Below, piece by piece: positions 34,159 to 42,288 of a DNA stretch of 64,000 bases. The stretch spans positions 1 through 64,000 of the forward strand of contig JAITSQ010000001.1 of the NCBI GenBank assembly GCA_031287685.1. Direction: 5' to 3'. The notes under the pieces are model-generated. The model saw only the letters and a list, made by a program, of their open reading frames with translations. It did not search any database and was not told the DNA's origin. The translations under genes were made by a program, and so were the position numbers. Within the stretch, counting starts at the first letter, position 1, and each line of letters starts with the position of its first letter. The stretch comes from Clostridiales bacterium. Its GTDB lineage: Bacteria; Bacillota; Clostridia; Lachnospirales; WQUN01.

Positions 34159-34678
34159 CGACCGCCGCCTGTATGTGCGCTGTTTCTCGAATTTTTCCGT
34201 AGAAACAGGCGGTGAAACCACCGACACGCATAGCGCGAAGGCGAATGAACTTATAGCGTTTCTGGCCTGTGAGCGCGGCTCCGTGTCGAAACGCCGCGCC
34301 GCGGAAACCCTCTGGGCGGACAGCCCGCCGGAAAAGGCGATTAAAAGCCTTTATCAGACGCTCCGGCACCTCCGGACGCTGGATTTCCCCGCGCCGCCCA
34401 TAGTTTCCGAAACACGCGGCGCTCTGCGGCTTGCCGCCGCGACGGACACGGCGGACTTCCTGCGCCTGTACGAAAGCGGCGCGCCCGAGGACTGGGAGCG
34501 CGCCGTCGTGCTATACCGCGGCATACTTCTTGTAGACAACTGCTACGACTGGGCCAGCGAATATGAAGGCTACTACGACGTGCGGTACTATGAGCTGCTC
34601 TCCCGCCTCGCGGCGCATTACGCGAGCGCGGGGAATAAAAACCTCGCCCGGTATTACAAAAACAGGCTGAACGAATAA
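34124..34678 (+). CDS. SARP-like transcriptional regulator (winged helix plus BTAD), start uncertain
   Basis: From LYVRCFSNFSVETGG onward this 184-residue frame matches AfsR/SARP-type activators: a winged-helix region (HSAKANELIAFLACERG, KRRAAETLW, KAIKSLYQTLRHLR) and then a bacterial transcriptional activator (TPR-like) region (AVVLYRGILLVDNCYDWASEYE). Candidate start TTG 34124 has no ribosome site and overlaps the AbrB-domain gene by 35 bp. Fusion to that domain by a one-base shift at the C7 run is an attractive reading. Position downstream of the partner-switching operon hints at a regulatory block. Terminator at 34677. Confidence 0.7.
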   Translation: MRKRLSPPLTANDRRLYVRCFSNFSVETGGETTDTHSAKANELIAFLACERGSVSKRRAAETLWADSPPEKAIKSLYQTLRHLRTLDFPAPPIVSETRGALRLAAATDTADFLRLYESGAPEDWERAVVLYRGILLVDNCYDWASEYEGYYDVRYYELLSRLAAHYASAGNKNLARYYKNRLNE

Positions 34679-34707
34679 GGAAGGGGGCTAAGCCCCCCCT
34701 TCCTTAC
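34677..34707. terminator. Bidirectional terminator between convergent genes
   Basis: AAGGAAGGGGG / CCCCCTTCCTT arms around a CTAAG-type loop. It overlaps the last bases of both the SARP-like gene and the minus-strand gene ending at 34704. Confidence 0.75.
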
Positions 34708-35255
34708 CTCAGCCTCGCGTATTTAACCTCCTCCGATTTCATCGCGCTTATCAGGCGGCGGCGGAGCTTCAGCGCGTCAAAAAACGCGAAAAAATAGAGT
34801 ACGCCCGCCAACGCCGCGAAAGGCACGGCGAATATCCCGTCCATCTCCATACCAACAGCTATCGACAACGAAGAGAGCATAACCGTCGTAAACATCAGCG
34901 CGCTCCCCCTCGCCATAAAGCCCAGGAGCATCTGGCCCGCGCCGGGTATCAGCGCGCAAATAAACGTAAGGAAGCCGTTCGGCTTTTTCGCGGGGACGAT
35001 GAAGGTCGGGTTTATGACGGCTTCGGCAAGCAGGCTTACGACGCCCCTGTCGTCCGTCGGCTTCGTTTTATAGCCGTCCATAACCCTGGCCGCCCTCGCC
35101 CTGGGCTCGTCCCCCGCCAAAGCCGCGAAAACGCCCCCGCAGTCGCGGCAGGCGGCTGAGCCTCCCTCCACGGCGGCACATTCCTGACAAAGCCCCGCGC
35201 CGCACTTCGCGCAAGTGTAAACGGCGCTTCGCGCCGAGTGGTTTTTGCAATTCAT
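34704..35255 (-). CDS. Zinc-finger membrane protein, unknown function
   Basis: A 183-residue protein with an N-terminal B-box-like zinc finger (CKNHSARSAVYTCAKCG, then CQEC and CRDCGG, residues 3-40), a linker, and at least three hydrophobic segments (about 92-110, 115-135, 140-160). ATG 35255 follows GGGGAA. Similar small zinc-ribbon membrane proteins are frequent in Clostridia and lack a known role. A short gap (72 bp) separates it from the next minus-strand gene, so co-transcription is possible. Confidence 0.75.
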   Translation of the reverse strand: MNCKNHSARSAVYTCAKCGAGLCQECAAVEGGSAACRDCGGVFAALAGDEPRARAARVMDGYKTKPTDDRGVVSLLAEAVINPTFIVPAKKPNGFLTFICALIPGAGQMLLGFMARGSALMFTTVMLSSLSIAVGMEMDGIFAVPFAALAGVLYFFAFFDALKLRRRLISAMKSEEVKYARLR

Positions 35256-35327
35256 CTGAAATTCCCCTTTATGTATGGTTTTTCTTGCACACCTTTACAT
35301 ACGAGGGATTTTCCGGAAAGTTTACGC

Positions 35328-35753
35328 TTACTCCAGATTTTTAACGGAAATTTTTGACAGCACAGCCGGGACGGCCTCTCCCCCGGCTTCTTTTATTCGC
35401 AAAAGGTCGAACGCCGCGCGCACCGCCTGGATTTTTACGGAATAAATATACGAAATCTGGCTCGCCGTGTAGCTTTCCGGGCTGCCGCAGGCGATTTCCC
35501 GCGCGTAAAAGCGGCAGACCGCGCTGCTGCCCTCCCGCATAATTATGAAAAAAACGCGCCTGTCGATTTCCTTAACCTCCCCGCGAACGCCCGCCTCCCG
35601 CGCGATTTTCTCCGCTTCGTCAAGCGGCATCTCCAGCAGCAGAGCCGCATCGCCTATTTCCATACTGCCCCCGTCGCCAAGCTCTTTAACGCGCACGTCT
35701 ATTTTCCGCAGAAGCGGCGCTATTTCCAGGCTGTACCAGTCAAACACGCTCAA
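35328..35753 (-). CDS. Conserved-looking small protein, unknown
   Basis: A 141-residue soluble protein that I do not recognise. Its N-terminal half is acidic and helical (VRVKELGDGGSMEIGDAALLLEM), with a DEAEKIAREAGV helix that could be a winged-helix element. Cysteines are few. TTG 35753 follows GGGGGGAT; GTG 35747 is an alternative. Coding potential is supported by the good ribosome site, the codon pattern and placement between a terminator-flanked gene and a repeat. Confidence 0.65.
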   Translation of the reverse strand: MSVFDWYSLEIAPLLRKIDVRVKELGDGGSMEIGDAALLLEMPLDEAEKIAREAGVRGEVKEIDRRVFFIIMREGSSAVCRFYAREIACGSPESYTASQISYIYSVKIQAVRAAFDLLRIKEAGGEAVPAVLSKISVKNLE

Positions 35754-35787
35754 AGAATATCCCCCCGAAACAAAAAGTATGAGTCCA

Positions 35788-35932
35788 GCCGTTCTTACTT
35801 GAAAAAGGCTGAAAGCGAGAACAAAACGCGCGGCAAGAAGGTGGCTTTTTGGCGGGGCTTCAACCGCCCAAAAACACCGGGCATTAGGCGCGTTTCGGGC
35901 GACGCTTAAAGCCTATTTTCAAGTTGAACGGC
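35788..35932. repeat. Dispersed 145-bp palindromic repeat, copy E
   Basis: Same length and nearly the same sequence as 16081-16225, with ends GCCGTTCTTACTTGAAAA and TTTTCAAGTTGAACGGC. Outside the central hairpin only about two bases differ. The central arms differ (here TTTTTGGCGG / CCGCCCAAAA) but still pair. It sits in the 276-bp gap 35754-36029, which contains no gene. Confidence 0.88.
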
Positions 35933-35986
35933 TATAATTATACCTCTTTAACGGGTCCTTCCGCAAATGTAATATCTGGGCGTTCC

Positions 35987-36030
35987 AATAGACCTCTTGC
36001 GGAATTGGACAATTCCGCAAGAGGTCTATT
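35987..36030 (-). terminator. Perfect 20-bp palindrome at the 3' end of the 36030 gene
   Basis: AATAGACCTCTTGCGGAATT and its exact complement flank a GGAC loop, ending at the last base of the minus-strand gene's stop codon. It probably terminates that transcript, although no U run follows, and the arm length is unusual for a terminator. Confidence 0.6.
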
Positions 36031-36842
36031 CAATCATACACCGTCGCCGGAATGAAGCACTCAAATTCCCGCTCCCGGCCGGTTTCCCCCTCAAAAAACC
36101 AGGCCGCCTGAACAACGCTGTTTTCGTAAAAATACACTAGCTGGCCTTTGCGGAGGTCAACCTCCTCCCCGGCGGGCGGCAGCTCCGCAAGGGCCTCCTC
36201 CATTGTCTTGATCTCGCCGGACCCTATTTTTTCATAGCTGATGAAATAATAATCCGCCCCCGTCACCCTCCCCTGGGCGTCGAGCCGCACCACCTGCGGA
36301 AACGCGTAGTTTTTCAGGTTCCCCAGCCGGTTTATGAAGCTCAGCGTGAAGCCGCCGTCCGGGGCCTTCAGCGCCTTGACTTCCTCATACGGCGTGAAAA
36401 GCCCCCGCTCCGCCAAAAAATCCTCCGCGCGCCGGACGGCCTCCTCGTCGCTGCGCGGGGGCGCGTCGGGCCTCGTTTCTCCGGCGTTCTCGTATTCTAT
36501 AAAGGCCGCGTCCTTATGGATTATGAGCCGCTCCGCGCCGTTTCGCAGAGTAAACGCCTCCGCGCCCTCCGTTATCCCGGCGGACTCCATACCGAAAAGG
36601 ACGGCGTATTTACGCACGGACTCCGCCGACGCGCGGAAAGGCTTCGGTACGTATGTGTTCACGCGCCCCTGGGGCCGCGCCGACGGTATGAAGCTTAATT
36701 TGTAATTAAGCGCCGCCGGACGCTCCGGAGCTTTATACGCCGAAGTCAGCGCCCCCCGCCCGGGGCTTCCCAGAAACCCCGCGGCCAGAACGCACATTAT
36801 TACCGCCGCCGCTATGGCGAATCCGCCCGCTTTACCTTTCAC
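36030..36842 (-). CDS. Membrane-anchored extracytoplasmic protein, unknown function
   Basis: A 270-residue protein with one N-terminal membrane segment (GGFAIAAAVIMCVLAAGFLG, residues 6-25) and an exported domain. The C-terminal part has EEAVRRAEDFLAERGL and VDLRKGQLVYFYENSVVQAAWF, a layout reminiscent of PepSY- or YycI-like proteins, but the match is too weak to name. GTG 36842 has only a poor ribosome site (TTAGGTGA). It diverges from ytaF, 54 bp away, so the two may share a promoter region. Confidence 0.7.
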   Translation of the reverse strand: MKGKAGGFAIAAAVIMCVLAAGFLGSPGRGALTSAYKAPERPAALNYKLSFIPSARPQGRVNTYVPKPFRASAESVRKYAVLFGMESAGITEGAEAFTLRNGAERLIIHKDAAFIEYENAGETRPDAPPRSDEEAVRRAEDFLAERGLFTPYEEVKALKAPDGGFTLSFINRLGNLKNYAFPQVVRLDAQGRVTGADYYFISYEKIGSGEIKTMEEALAELPPAGEEVDLRKGQLVYFYENSVVQAAWFFEGETGREREFECFIPATVYD

Positions 36843-36896
36843 CTAAACCACGTTCTTTCCATAATATACAATAAGTACTTATCGGGAGAGTTCTCT

Positions 36897-37535
36897 ATGC
36901 CCAGCACGCCTCATTTTCTTGAAGCCGCCGCTCTGACCGCCGCGCTTTCGGCGGACGCTTTCGCCGCAGCCTTCGCCTACGGCGCGAGCGGCATCAAAAT
37001 CCCTTTCAAATCCGTACAGGTAATAAATATAGTATGCGCGTCCTGCCTTGTTGTATCCCTGCTGGCGGGGCGGCTCCTCAAAAACGTGATTTCCCCGCGC
37101 GCGGCGGCGTCCGCCTGCTTCATAATACTGCTCGCGCTCGGCGCGGCCAAGCTCCTTGACTGCCTGACGAAATCGCTCATCCGAAAATATAATACGTTTA
37201 ATAAGGAGATAAAGTTTTCCGTTTTCAGCCTTTATTTTATATTAAATTTATACGCCAACCCCGAGGAAGCGGACGTAGACCGCTCAAAGACTCTCTCCGC
37301 GGGGGAGGCGCTCTCGCTGTCCGCCGCCCTCTCTCTAGACGGGCTGGCTGTCGGCGTGGGCGCGGCCCTTTCCGGTATGCGCGCTCCTTACATTATAGCC
37401 TGCTCGCTTATTTTCAATACTCTGTTCGTTATGGCCGGCGCCGCCGCGGGCAAGCAGGCCCGCCGCCTGCCCGCCGATTTCTCCTGGCTTGGCGGGGCCG
37501 TGCTTATAATGTTAGCGTTTTTGAAACTGCGCTGA
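36897..37535 (+). CDS. ytaF: Sporulation membrane protein YtaF (MntP-like)
   Basis: A 212-residue integral membrane protein of the YtaF family, related to manganese exporter MntP. It has six hydrophobic segments in two repeats, each with the family signature: LSADAFAAAFAYG in the first half, LSLDGLAVGVGAAL in the second. A polar central loop (about 95-140) is cytoplasmic. YtaF is associated with sporulating Firmicutes and may move cations, but its role is unproved. ATG 36897 follows GGGAGAG. Confidence 0.88.
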   Translation: MPSTPHFLEAAALTAALSADAFAAAFAYGASGIKIPFKSVQVINIVCASCLVVSLLAGRLLKNVISPRAAASACFIILLALGAAKLLDCLTKSLIRKYNTFNKEIKFSVFSLYFILNLYANPEEADVDRSKTLSAGEALSLSAALSLDGLAVGVGAALSGMRAPYIIACSLIFNTLFVMAGAAAGKQARRLPADFSWLGGAVLIMLAFLKLR

Positions 37536-37555
37536 CATTTTTAATCTAATTATAA

Positions 37556-37584
37556 TTGAATAGCCGCCGCGGAAAGAGTATAAT
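37556..37584 (+). promoter_or_regulatory. Sigma-A promoter of the RND efflux operon
   Basis: TTGAAT (37556-37561), 17-bp spacer, TATAAT (37579-37584). The transcript would start near 37591, giving a leader of about 80 bases in which CCGCGC and GCGCGG (about 37604-37641) could pair. Confidence 0.7.
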
Positions 37585-37668
37585 AGAATTTATGTTTAAT
37601 AAAACCGCGCGGCTCCGTTAATATAGCAATGTGAGCTTGCGCGGTCTCTTTGGAAACGGAGGATTACA

Positions 37669-39111
37669 ATGAAGATTCCAGAAACCGCCAGACGCGCCGT
37701 TCGCTGCGCTCTGCCTATTTTCCTGCTGTGCGCGTGCTCAGCCCCCAAGGCCGCCGAGGAAGCTCCGCTTGTCCCGGTAGAGGTTACAATCGCCGCCCCG
37801 ACGGGCATAAAGAACGAGCTTTCCTACGTCGGAGAGGTCAAGCCGGCCCGCTCCGTGAACGTAATAGCGAAAGTCCCCGGAAAGGTGACGAATACTTATT
37901 TTGAAACGGGAGACGCGGTGAGCGCGGAGGACGTCCTTTTCACCGTCGACACCACGGACGTGGAAAACTCCATACGCCAGATAGACGCGCAAATCGCGCA
38001 AGCCGACAAGGGCATCTCCACGGCGGAAAACGCCCTGGCCTCCACTCAGGGCGGGCAGTATCAGTCCTCCGTGCTTTCACAGGAGACCGGCATTTCAAAT
38101 ACTCAGGCCCAGCTGTCCGCCGCCGAAATCACCGTTAAAAACGCCGAAATAAGCGTGCAGAACGCCCAGGCGCAGTTTGAGAACGTCTCCTCCTCTTTCG
38201 ACGCCACAAAGACCCTTTACGACAACGGCCTTGTGGCCAAAAACGATTATGACAAGGCCCAGCTCGGCTATGACCAGGCGCAATCCACTTTAGACTCCGC
38301 GCGCAACGCCCGCGACCAGGCGGAGGCCAGCTACAACGCGCTTGTAAACGCCGCTCAGAACGCTCAAAAAGGGCTTGAGCTGACCCAGACGACAATCGCG
38401 GAGGATAACCGCCGGCAGGCTCAGCTCGCCCTTGACTCCGCGCGGGCCTCAAAAGACGTGCTGCTGGTGCAGAAAAGCATAGCGGAAAAGAGCCTCTCGG
38501 ACACTAAGGTGACCAGCCCGATTTCCGGCGTTGTGAGCGCTAAAAACGCTGACGTGAACGGATATGTGTCCGCCGGAAGCCCCGCCTATGTAATCGTGGA
38601 TTTACGCGGCCTTTCCGCCACTGTCAATGTGTCCTCCCTGCTTGTGGGCTCTCTTAAACACGGGGACCCGGTGAGCGTCTCCGCGCGGGGCGGCTCCTCC
38701 GAGACTCAATACGCCGGCTCCATTAAGACAATCGCCCCCTCCGCCGACCAAACGGGGACTTACCCTGTGGAGGTTTCCCTGCCCGGCGCTTCGGACGGCC
38801 TGAAGCCCGGTATGTTCGTCTCACTCAGATTCACGCGCGAAAAGAACGACTCGGCGATTGCCATAACCCCGAACGCCGTCCTGAGCGACGACAAGGGGTA
38901 TTATGTGTACCTTGAGAAAAACGGCGTGGTGGAAAGAACCCCCGTCACTCTCGGAATCAACGGCGGCGCGCTTGTGGAAATCGCCTCCGGGGTCTCCTCC
39001 GGGGACCGCGTGATTACCAAGGGGCAGACCTACGTATCGAGCGGCGACCATGTGAACGTCTCCGCCACGGTTGACGCTTCCGCTCCGCAAACAGAATCGA
39101 CTGGAGGCTGA
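37669..39111 (+). CDS. RND efflux adaptor subunit (membrane fusion protein), lipoprotein
   Basis: A 480-residue HlyD/AcrA-type adaptor. The signal peptide ends in a lipobox (FLLCACS, Cys at about 24). Then come a barrel-sandwich half (VGEVKPARSVNVIAKVPGKV), a long alpha-helical hairpin rich in Ala, Gln and Asn (about 100-275, including DNGLVAKNDYDKAQL), the second half (DTKVTSPISGVVSAKNADVNG) and a beta-barrel. ATG 37669 follows ACGGAGG. It is paired with the RND pump 4 bp downstream. No TolC-like gene is present, as in SwrC-type systems of Gram-positive bacteria. Confidence 0.92.
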   Translation: MKIPETARRAVRCALPIFLLCACSAPKAAEEAPLVPVEVTIAAPTGIKNELSYVGEVKPARSVNVIAKVPGKVTNTYFETGDAVSAEDVLFTVDTTDVENSIRQIDAQIAQADKGISTAENALASTQGGQYQSSVLSQETGISNTQAQLSAAEITVKNAEISVQNAQAQFENVSSSFDATKTLYDNGLVAKNDYDKAQLGYDQAQSTLDSARNARDQAEASYNALVNAAQNAQKGLELTQTTIAEDNRRQAQLALDSARASKDVLLVQKSIAEKSLSDTKVTSPISGVVSAKNADVNGYVSAGSPAYVIVDLRGLSATVNVSSLLVGSLKHGDPVSVSARGGSSETQYAGSIKTIAPSADQTGTYPVEVSLPGASDGLKPGMFVSLRFTREKNDSAIAITPNAVLSDDKGYYVYLEKNGVVERTPVTLGINGGALVEIASGVSSGDRVITKGQTYVSSGDHVNVSATVDASAPQTESTGG

Positions 39112-39115
39112 AACG

Positions 39116-42100
39116 ATGTTTAGAGCAGCTGTAAACCGGCCCGTAACAACGGTTATGATTATCCTCATAGCCATAGCTTTCGGCGTTTTGTCCGTGCTGA
39201 ACATAGACCTTGATATGATGCCGAATATGAACCTGCCTTACGCCGCGGTCATAACCACCTACACCGGCGCGGCCCCGGAGGAAATCGAAACGCTCGTCAC
39301 CAAGCCGCTTGAAGGCTCCCTCGGGCAGATTTCCGGGCTTAAGACCCTTATGAGCAGCTCCTCCTACGGAAGCTCTATGGTCGTCATGGAGTTCAACGAC
39401 AGCGTAAACATCGACAACACCGTTATAGACGTGCTCCAGCAGGTTGACGCGGTGAAGGGCCGGCTCCCCGACGACTGCTCCGACCCTATGGTGTTCAAAA
39501 TAGATATGAACAATATGATTAACTTCACCGTCGGCCTGTCCTCTGAAAACTCCGACTCCGTCACGCTTAAGCGCCTCGCCGACAATAAAATCAAAGACGA
39601 GCTTGAAAAACTCGACGGTGTGGCCTCCGTGTCCGTCTCCGGCGGGCGGGACGAGGAGATTTCCGTCACGCTTAATATGGAAGCGATGCGCGGCTACGGC
39701 ATCTCCGAAAGCCAGGTGCAGCAGGCTCTTTCCGCCGAAAACAGCAACACCCCGCTCGGCTCCGTCAAACAGGGCCGCCGGACGCTCACAATGCGCGTTT
39801 TCGGCCAGTACGAGGCTCTGTCCGACATAGAAAACATCCCCTTCGCCACCCCGGCGGGCGCGCGGGTTTATTTGCGCGACTTCGCGTCCGTAAATAAAAC
39901 CCTCAAGGACGCAAGCTCCGTTTCCTATATAAACGGCACTCCCTCCGTCACGCTCAACGTGTCCAAACAGTCCACCTCAAACGTGGTCAAAATGTCCGAC
40001 AACGTGCTGAAAGAATTAAAGAAACTGGAAAAGGCGAATCCCGACATTAAGGTGACGGTATTGCTCGACCCGGCGCAATATATCCGCCGCTCGCTTTCGC
40101 AGGTTATGAATTCGGCCATACAAGGAAGCATACTCGCCATAGTGGTGCTCTACATCTTTCTGCGCAACCTCCGCTCGACGCTCATTGTCGCCGCGGCCAT
40201 CCCCATAAGCATAATCTCTACTTTCGTGCTTATGTATTATACCGGTATGACGCTTAATATGATGTCCCTGGGCGGGCTTTCGCTCGGTATAGGTATGCTT
40301 GTTGACAATTCGATAGTGGTGCTTGAAAGCGTCTACCGTAAACTCGACGAAGGCATAGAGGCGAAAACCGCCGCCATAGAAGGCACGCGGGAAGTGGCGA
40401 CCTCCGTTATCGCCTCGACGCTGACGACCGTGGCGGTTTTCCTCCCCATAACCTTTTCCGGGGGCTTGTCGGCGCAGATTTTTAACCAGCTCGCGCTAAC
40501 AATCAGCTTTTCGCTCGGCAGCTCCCTGCTCGTTTCGATGACGTTCGTGCCTATGGCCTGCTCGGTTATACTGAAACCGGGAGACCTTTCCGCGCGCGGC
40601 AATAAAAGCGGCGTGTTCAGCCGTTTCCTTGATAAAATCGGCGACGGCATAGAAGGCCTTGAGAACTTCTACCGTTCCCGCCTTGATTTTTCGCTGAAGC
40701 ACCGGAAATTTACAATACTTGTCGTCATAGCCCTTACCGTGCTGACTTTCCTTACGGTGCCGACCGTCGGTATGGAGTTTATGCCCACTATGGACCAGAA
40801 CCAGGTCGGAATAGACATAACCCTGCCCAAAGGCTCCCTGCTCAAGGAAACTGAGGATATCACCAATCAGACCCTCGCCAAAATCGAAGGCAAGTTCCCC
40901 GAAATCAAGGAGCAAGCCATATCAATAGGCGGCGGGGGGAGCATGTTCGGCGGCGCGTCTGAAAACACCGCCTCAGTAACGCTCAATCTGATTGATAAGT
41001 CCGAGCGGGAAAAAAGCACGAACGACATCGCCAGCGAAATAAACAAGCTGACTTCGGACGTCCCCGGCGCCAAGATTAAGGCTTCCTCCCAGGGGAGCGC
41101 TATGGGTTCTTACGGCGGCGGCAGCTCCGCCGACTATCAGATTTTCGGAGACGATTTAGAGGAATTAGAAACCATTGCCGATGATTTCAAGGAAATGCTC
41201 TCTGGCATAGAGGGCGTAACGAACGTCACGACCTCTCTTGAGGACTCCACCCCGCAGGCCACTGTGCGCGTTGACCGCGCCAAGGCCGCCGGTTACGGCG
41301 TTTCCCCCTCTTCCGTGGCGGGCATAGTGCGCACGGCCATATCCGGCTCCGTGCCCACCTCTTTCAAGGAAGGCTCCTCGGAATACGACATCCGCGTGCG
41401 CCAGGATCAGAACAAATTCGATTATATAACCGACGTGGAGACGATCCTCGTGCCCCTGCCGCGCGGCGGCTCCGTGCCGCTGACGGAAATAGCGGACGTG
41501 GAGGTGGACGAAATGCCCGCCACAATCGGGCGCTACCAGAACCAGCGGTATGTGGAAATTTCCGCGTCAATCGCCAGCGGGACGACGTCCGGCTCGGTCA
41601 ACAAGGCCTTCGCGGCTGCGGCCGCAGCCTACTATATGCCCGACGGATACACTTGGGAGACCTCCGGCTCTCTCCAGCAGATGAGCGACACCTTCGGCTC
41701 CCTTGGGCTTGCGCTCATTATGGCTGTCGTAATCGTTTATATGATTATGGCGGCGGAGTTTGAGAACCTGCGCTATCCGTTTATCGTAATGTTTTCAATC
41801 CCCATAGCTATGACGGGCGGGATTTTCGGCCTCTTCGTCACGCGGCAGACGCTTTCGATAGCGTCGTTCCTGGGGCTTATAATGCTCGCCGGTATCGTCG
41901 TGAACAACGCGATTGTGCTTATCGACTACACAAACCTGCTTATACGCGAACGCGGTATGGCCGTCACGGAGGCGCTCCTTGAGGCGGGCCCGGTGCGTAT
42001 GCGCCCGATACTTATGTCCGTCGCGACGACCGCGCTCGGCCTCTTCCCTATGATGCTTTCAAATCAGACCGGTTCGGAGATGATGAAGGGTCTGTCTTCC

Positions 42101-42220
42101 GTCGTGGTGTTCGGCCTTTTGATTTCAACGCTTGTGACGCTCCTGTTCGTGCCGGTGATTTATCTGTCGATGCACAACGCCACCGAAAAAAGGAAGGCGA
42201 AAAAAGCCGCGCGCGGTTAA
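39116..42220 (+). CDS. RND family efflux transporter (AcrB/SwrC type)
   Basis: A 1034-residue proton-driven exporter. It has an N-terminal membrane helix (PVTTVMIILIAIAFGVLSV), a large extracytoplasmic loop (PNMNLPYAAVITTYTGAAPEEIE region), a block of six helices with GIGMLVDNSIVVLE, which holds the proton-relay Asp, then a second loop and helix block ending LFVPVIYLSMH. Both halves of the internal duplication are present. ATG 39116 follows CTGGAGG. Substrates may be lipopeptides, detergents or drugs; in Bacillus SwrC exports surfactin. Terminator at 42256. Confidence 0.94.
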   Translation: MFRAAVNRPVTTVMIILIAIAFGVLSVLNIDLDMMPNMNLPYAAVITTYTGAAPEEIETLVTKPLEGSLGQISGLKTLMSSSSYGSSMVVMEFNDSVNIDNTVIDVLQQVDAVKGRLPDDCSDPMVFKIDMNNMINFTVGLSSENSDSVTLKRLADNKIKDELEKLDGVASVSVSGGRDEEISVTLNMEAMRGYGISESQVQQALSAENSNTPLGSVKQGRRTLTMRVFGQYEALSDIENIPFATPAGARVYLRDFASVNKTLKDASSVSYINGTPSVTLNVSKQSTSNVVKMSDNVLKELKKLEKANPDIKVTVLLDPAQYIRRSLSQVMNSAIQGSILAIVVLYIFLRNLRSTLIVAAAIPISIISTFVLMYYTGMTLNMMSLGGLSLGIGMLVDNSIVVLESVYRKLDEGIEAKTAAIEGTREVATSVIASTLTTVAVFLPITFSGGLSAQIFNQLALTISFSLGSSLLVSMTFVPMACSVILKPGDLSARGNKSGVFSRFLDKIGDGIEGLENFYRSRLDFSLKHRKFTILVVIALTVLTFLTVPTVGMEFMPTMDQNQVGIDITLPKGSLLKETEDITNQTLAKIEGKFPEIKEQAISIGGGGSMFGGASENTASVTLNLIDKSEREKSTNDIASEINKLTSDVPGAKIKASSQGSAMGSYGGGSSADYQIFGDDLEELETIADDFKEMLSGIEGVTNVTTSLEDSTPQATVRVDRAKAAGYGVSPSSVAGIVRTAISGSVPTSFKEGSSEYDIRVRQDQNKFDYITDVETILVPLPRGGSVPLTEIADVEVDEMPATIGRYQNQRYVEISASIASGTTSGSVNKAFAAAAAAYYMPDGYTWETSGSLQQMSDTFGSLGLALIMAVVIVYMIMAAEFENLRYPFIVMFSIPIAMTGGIFGLFVTRQTLSIASFLGLIMLAGIVVNNAIVLIDYTNLLIRERGMAVTEALLEAGPVRMRPILMSVATTALGLFPMMLSNQTGSEMMKGLSSVVVFGLLISTLVTLLFVPVIYLSMHNATEKRKAKKAARG

Positions 42221-42255
42221 GCGTTTTCAGACGGCCCCGCGGAGTTTAGTTAAAT

Positions 42256-42288
42256 AAAAAAAGACCGCTCCAAGCGGTCTTTTTTTAT
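42256..42288. terminator. Bidirectional terminator
   Basis: AAAAAGACCGCT / AGCGGTCTTTTT with a 3-base loop between convergent genes (RND pump and the ABC ATPase ending at 42288). U runs exist for both directions. Confidence 0.9.
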
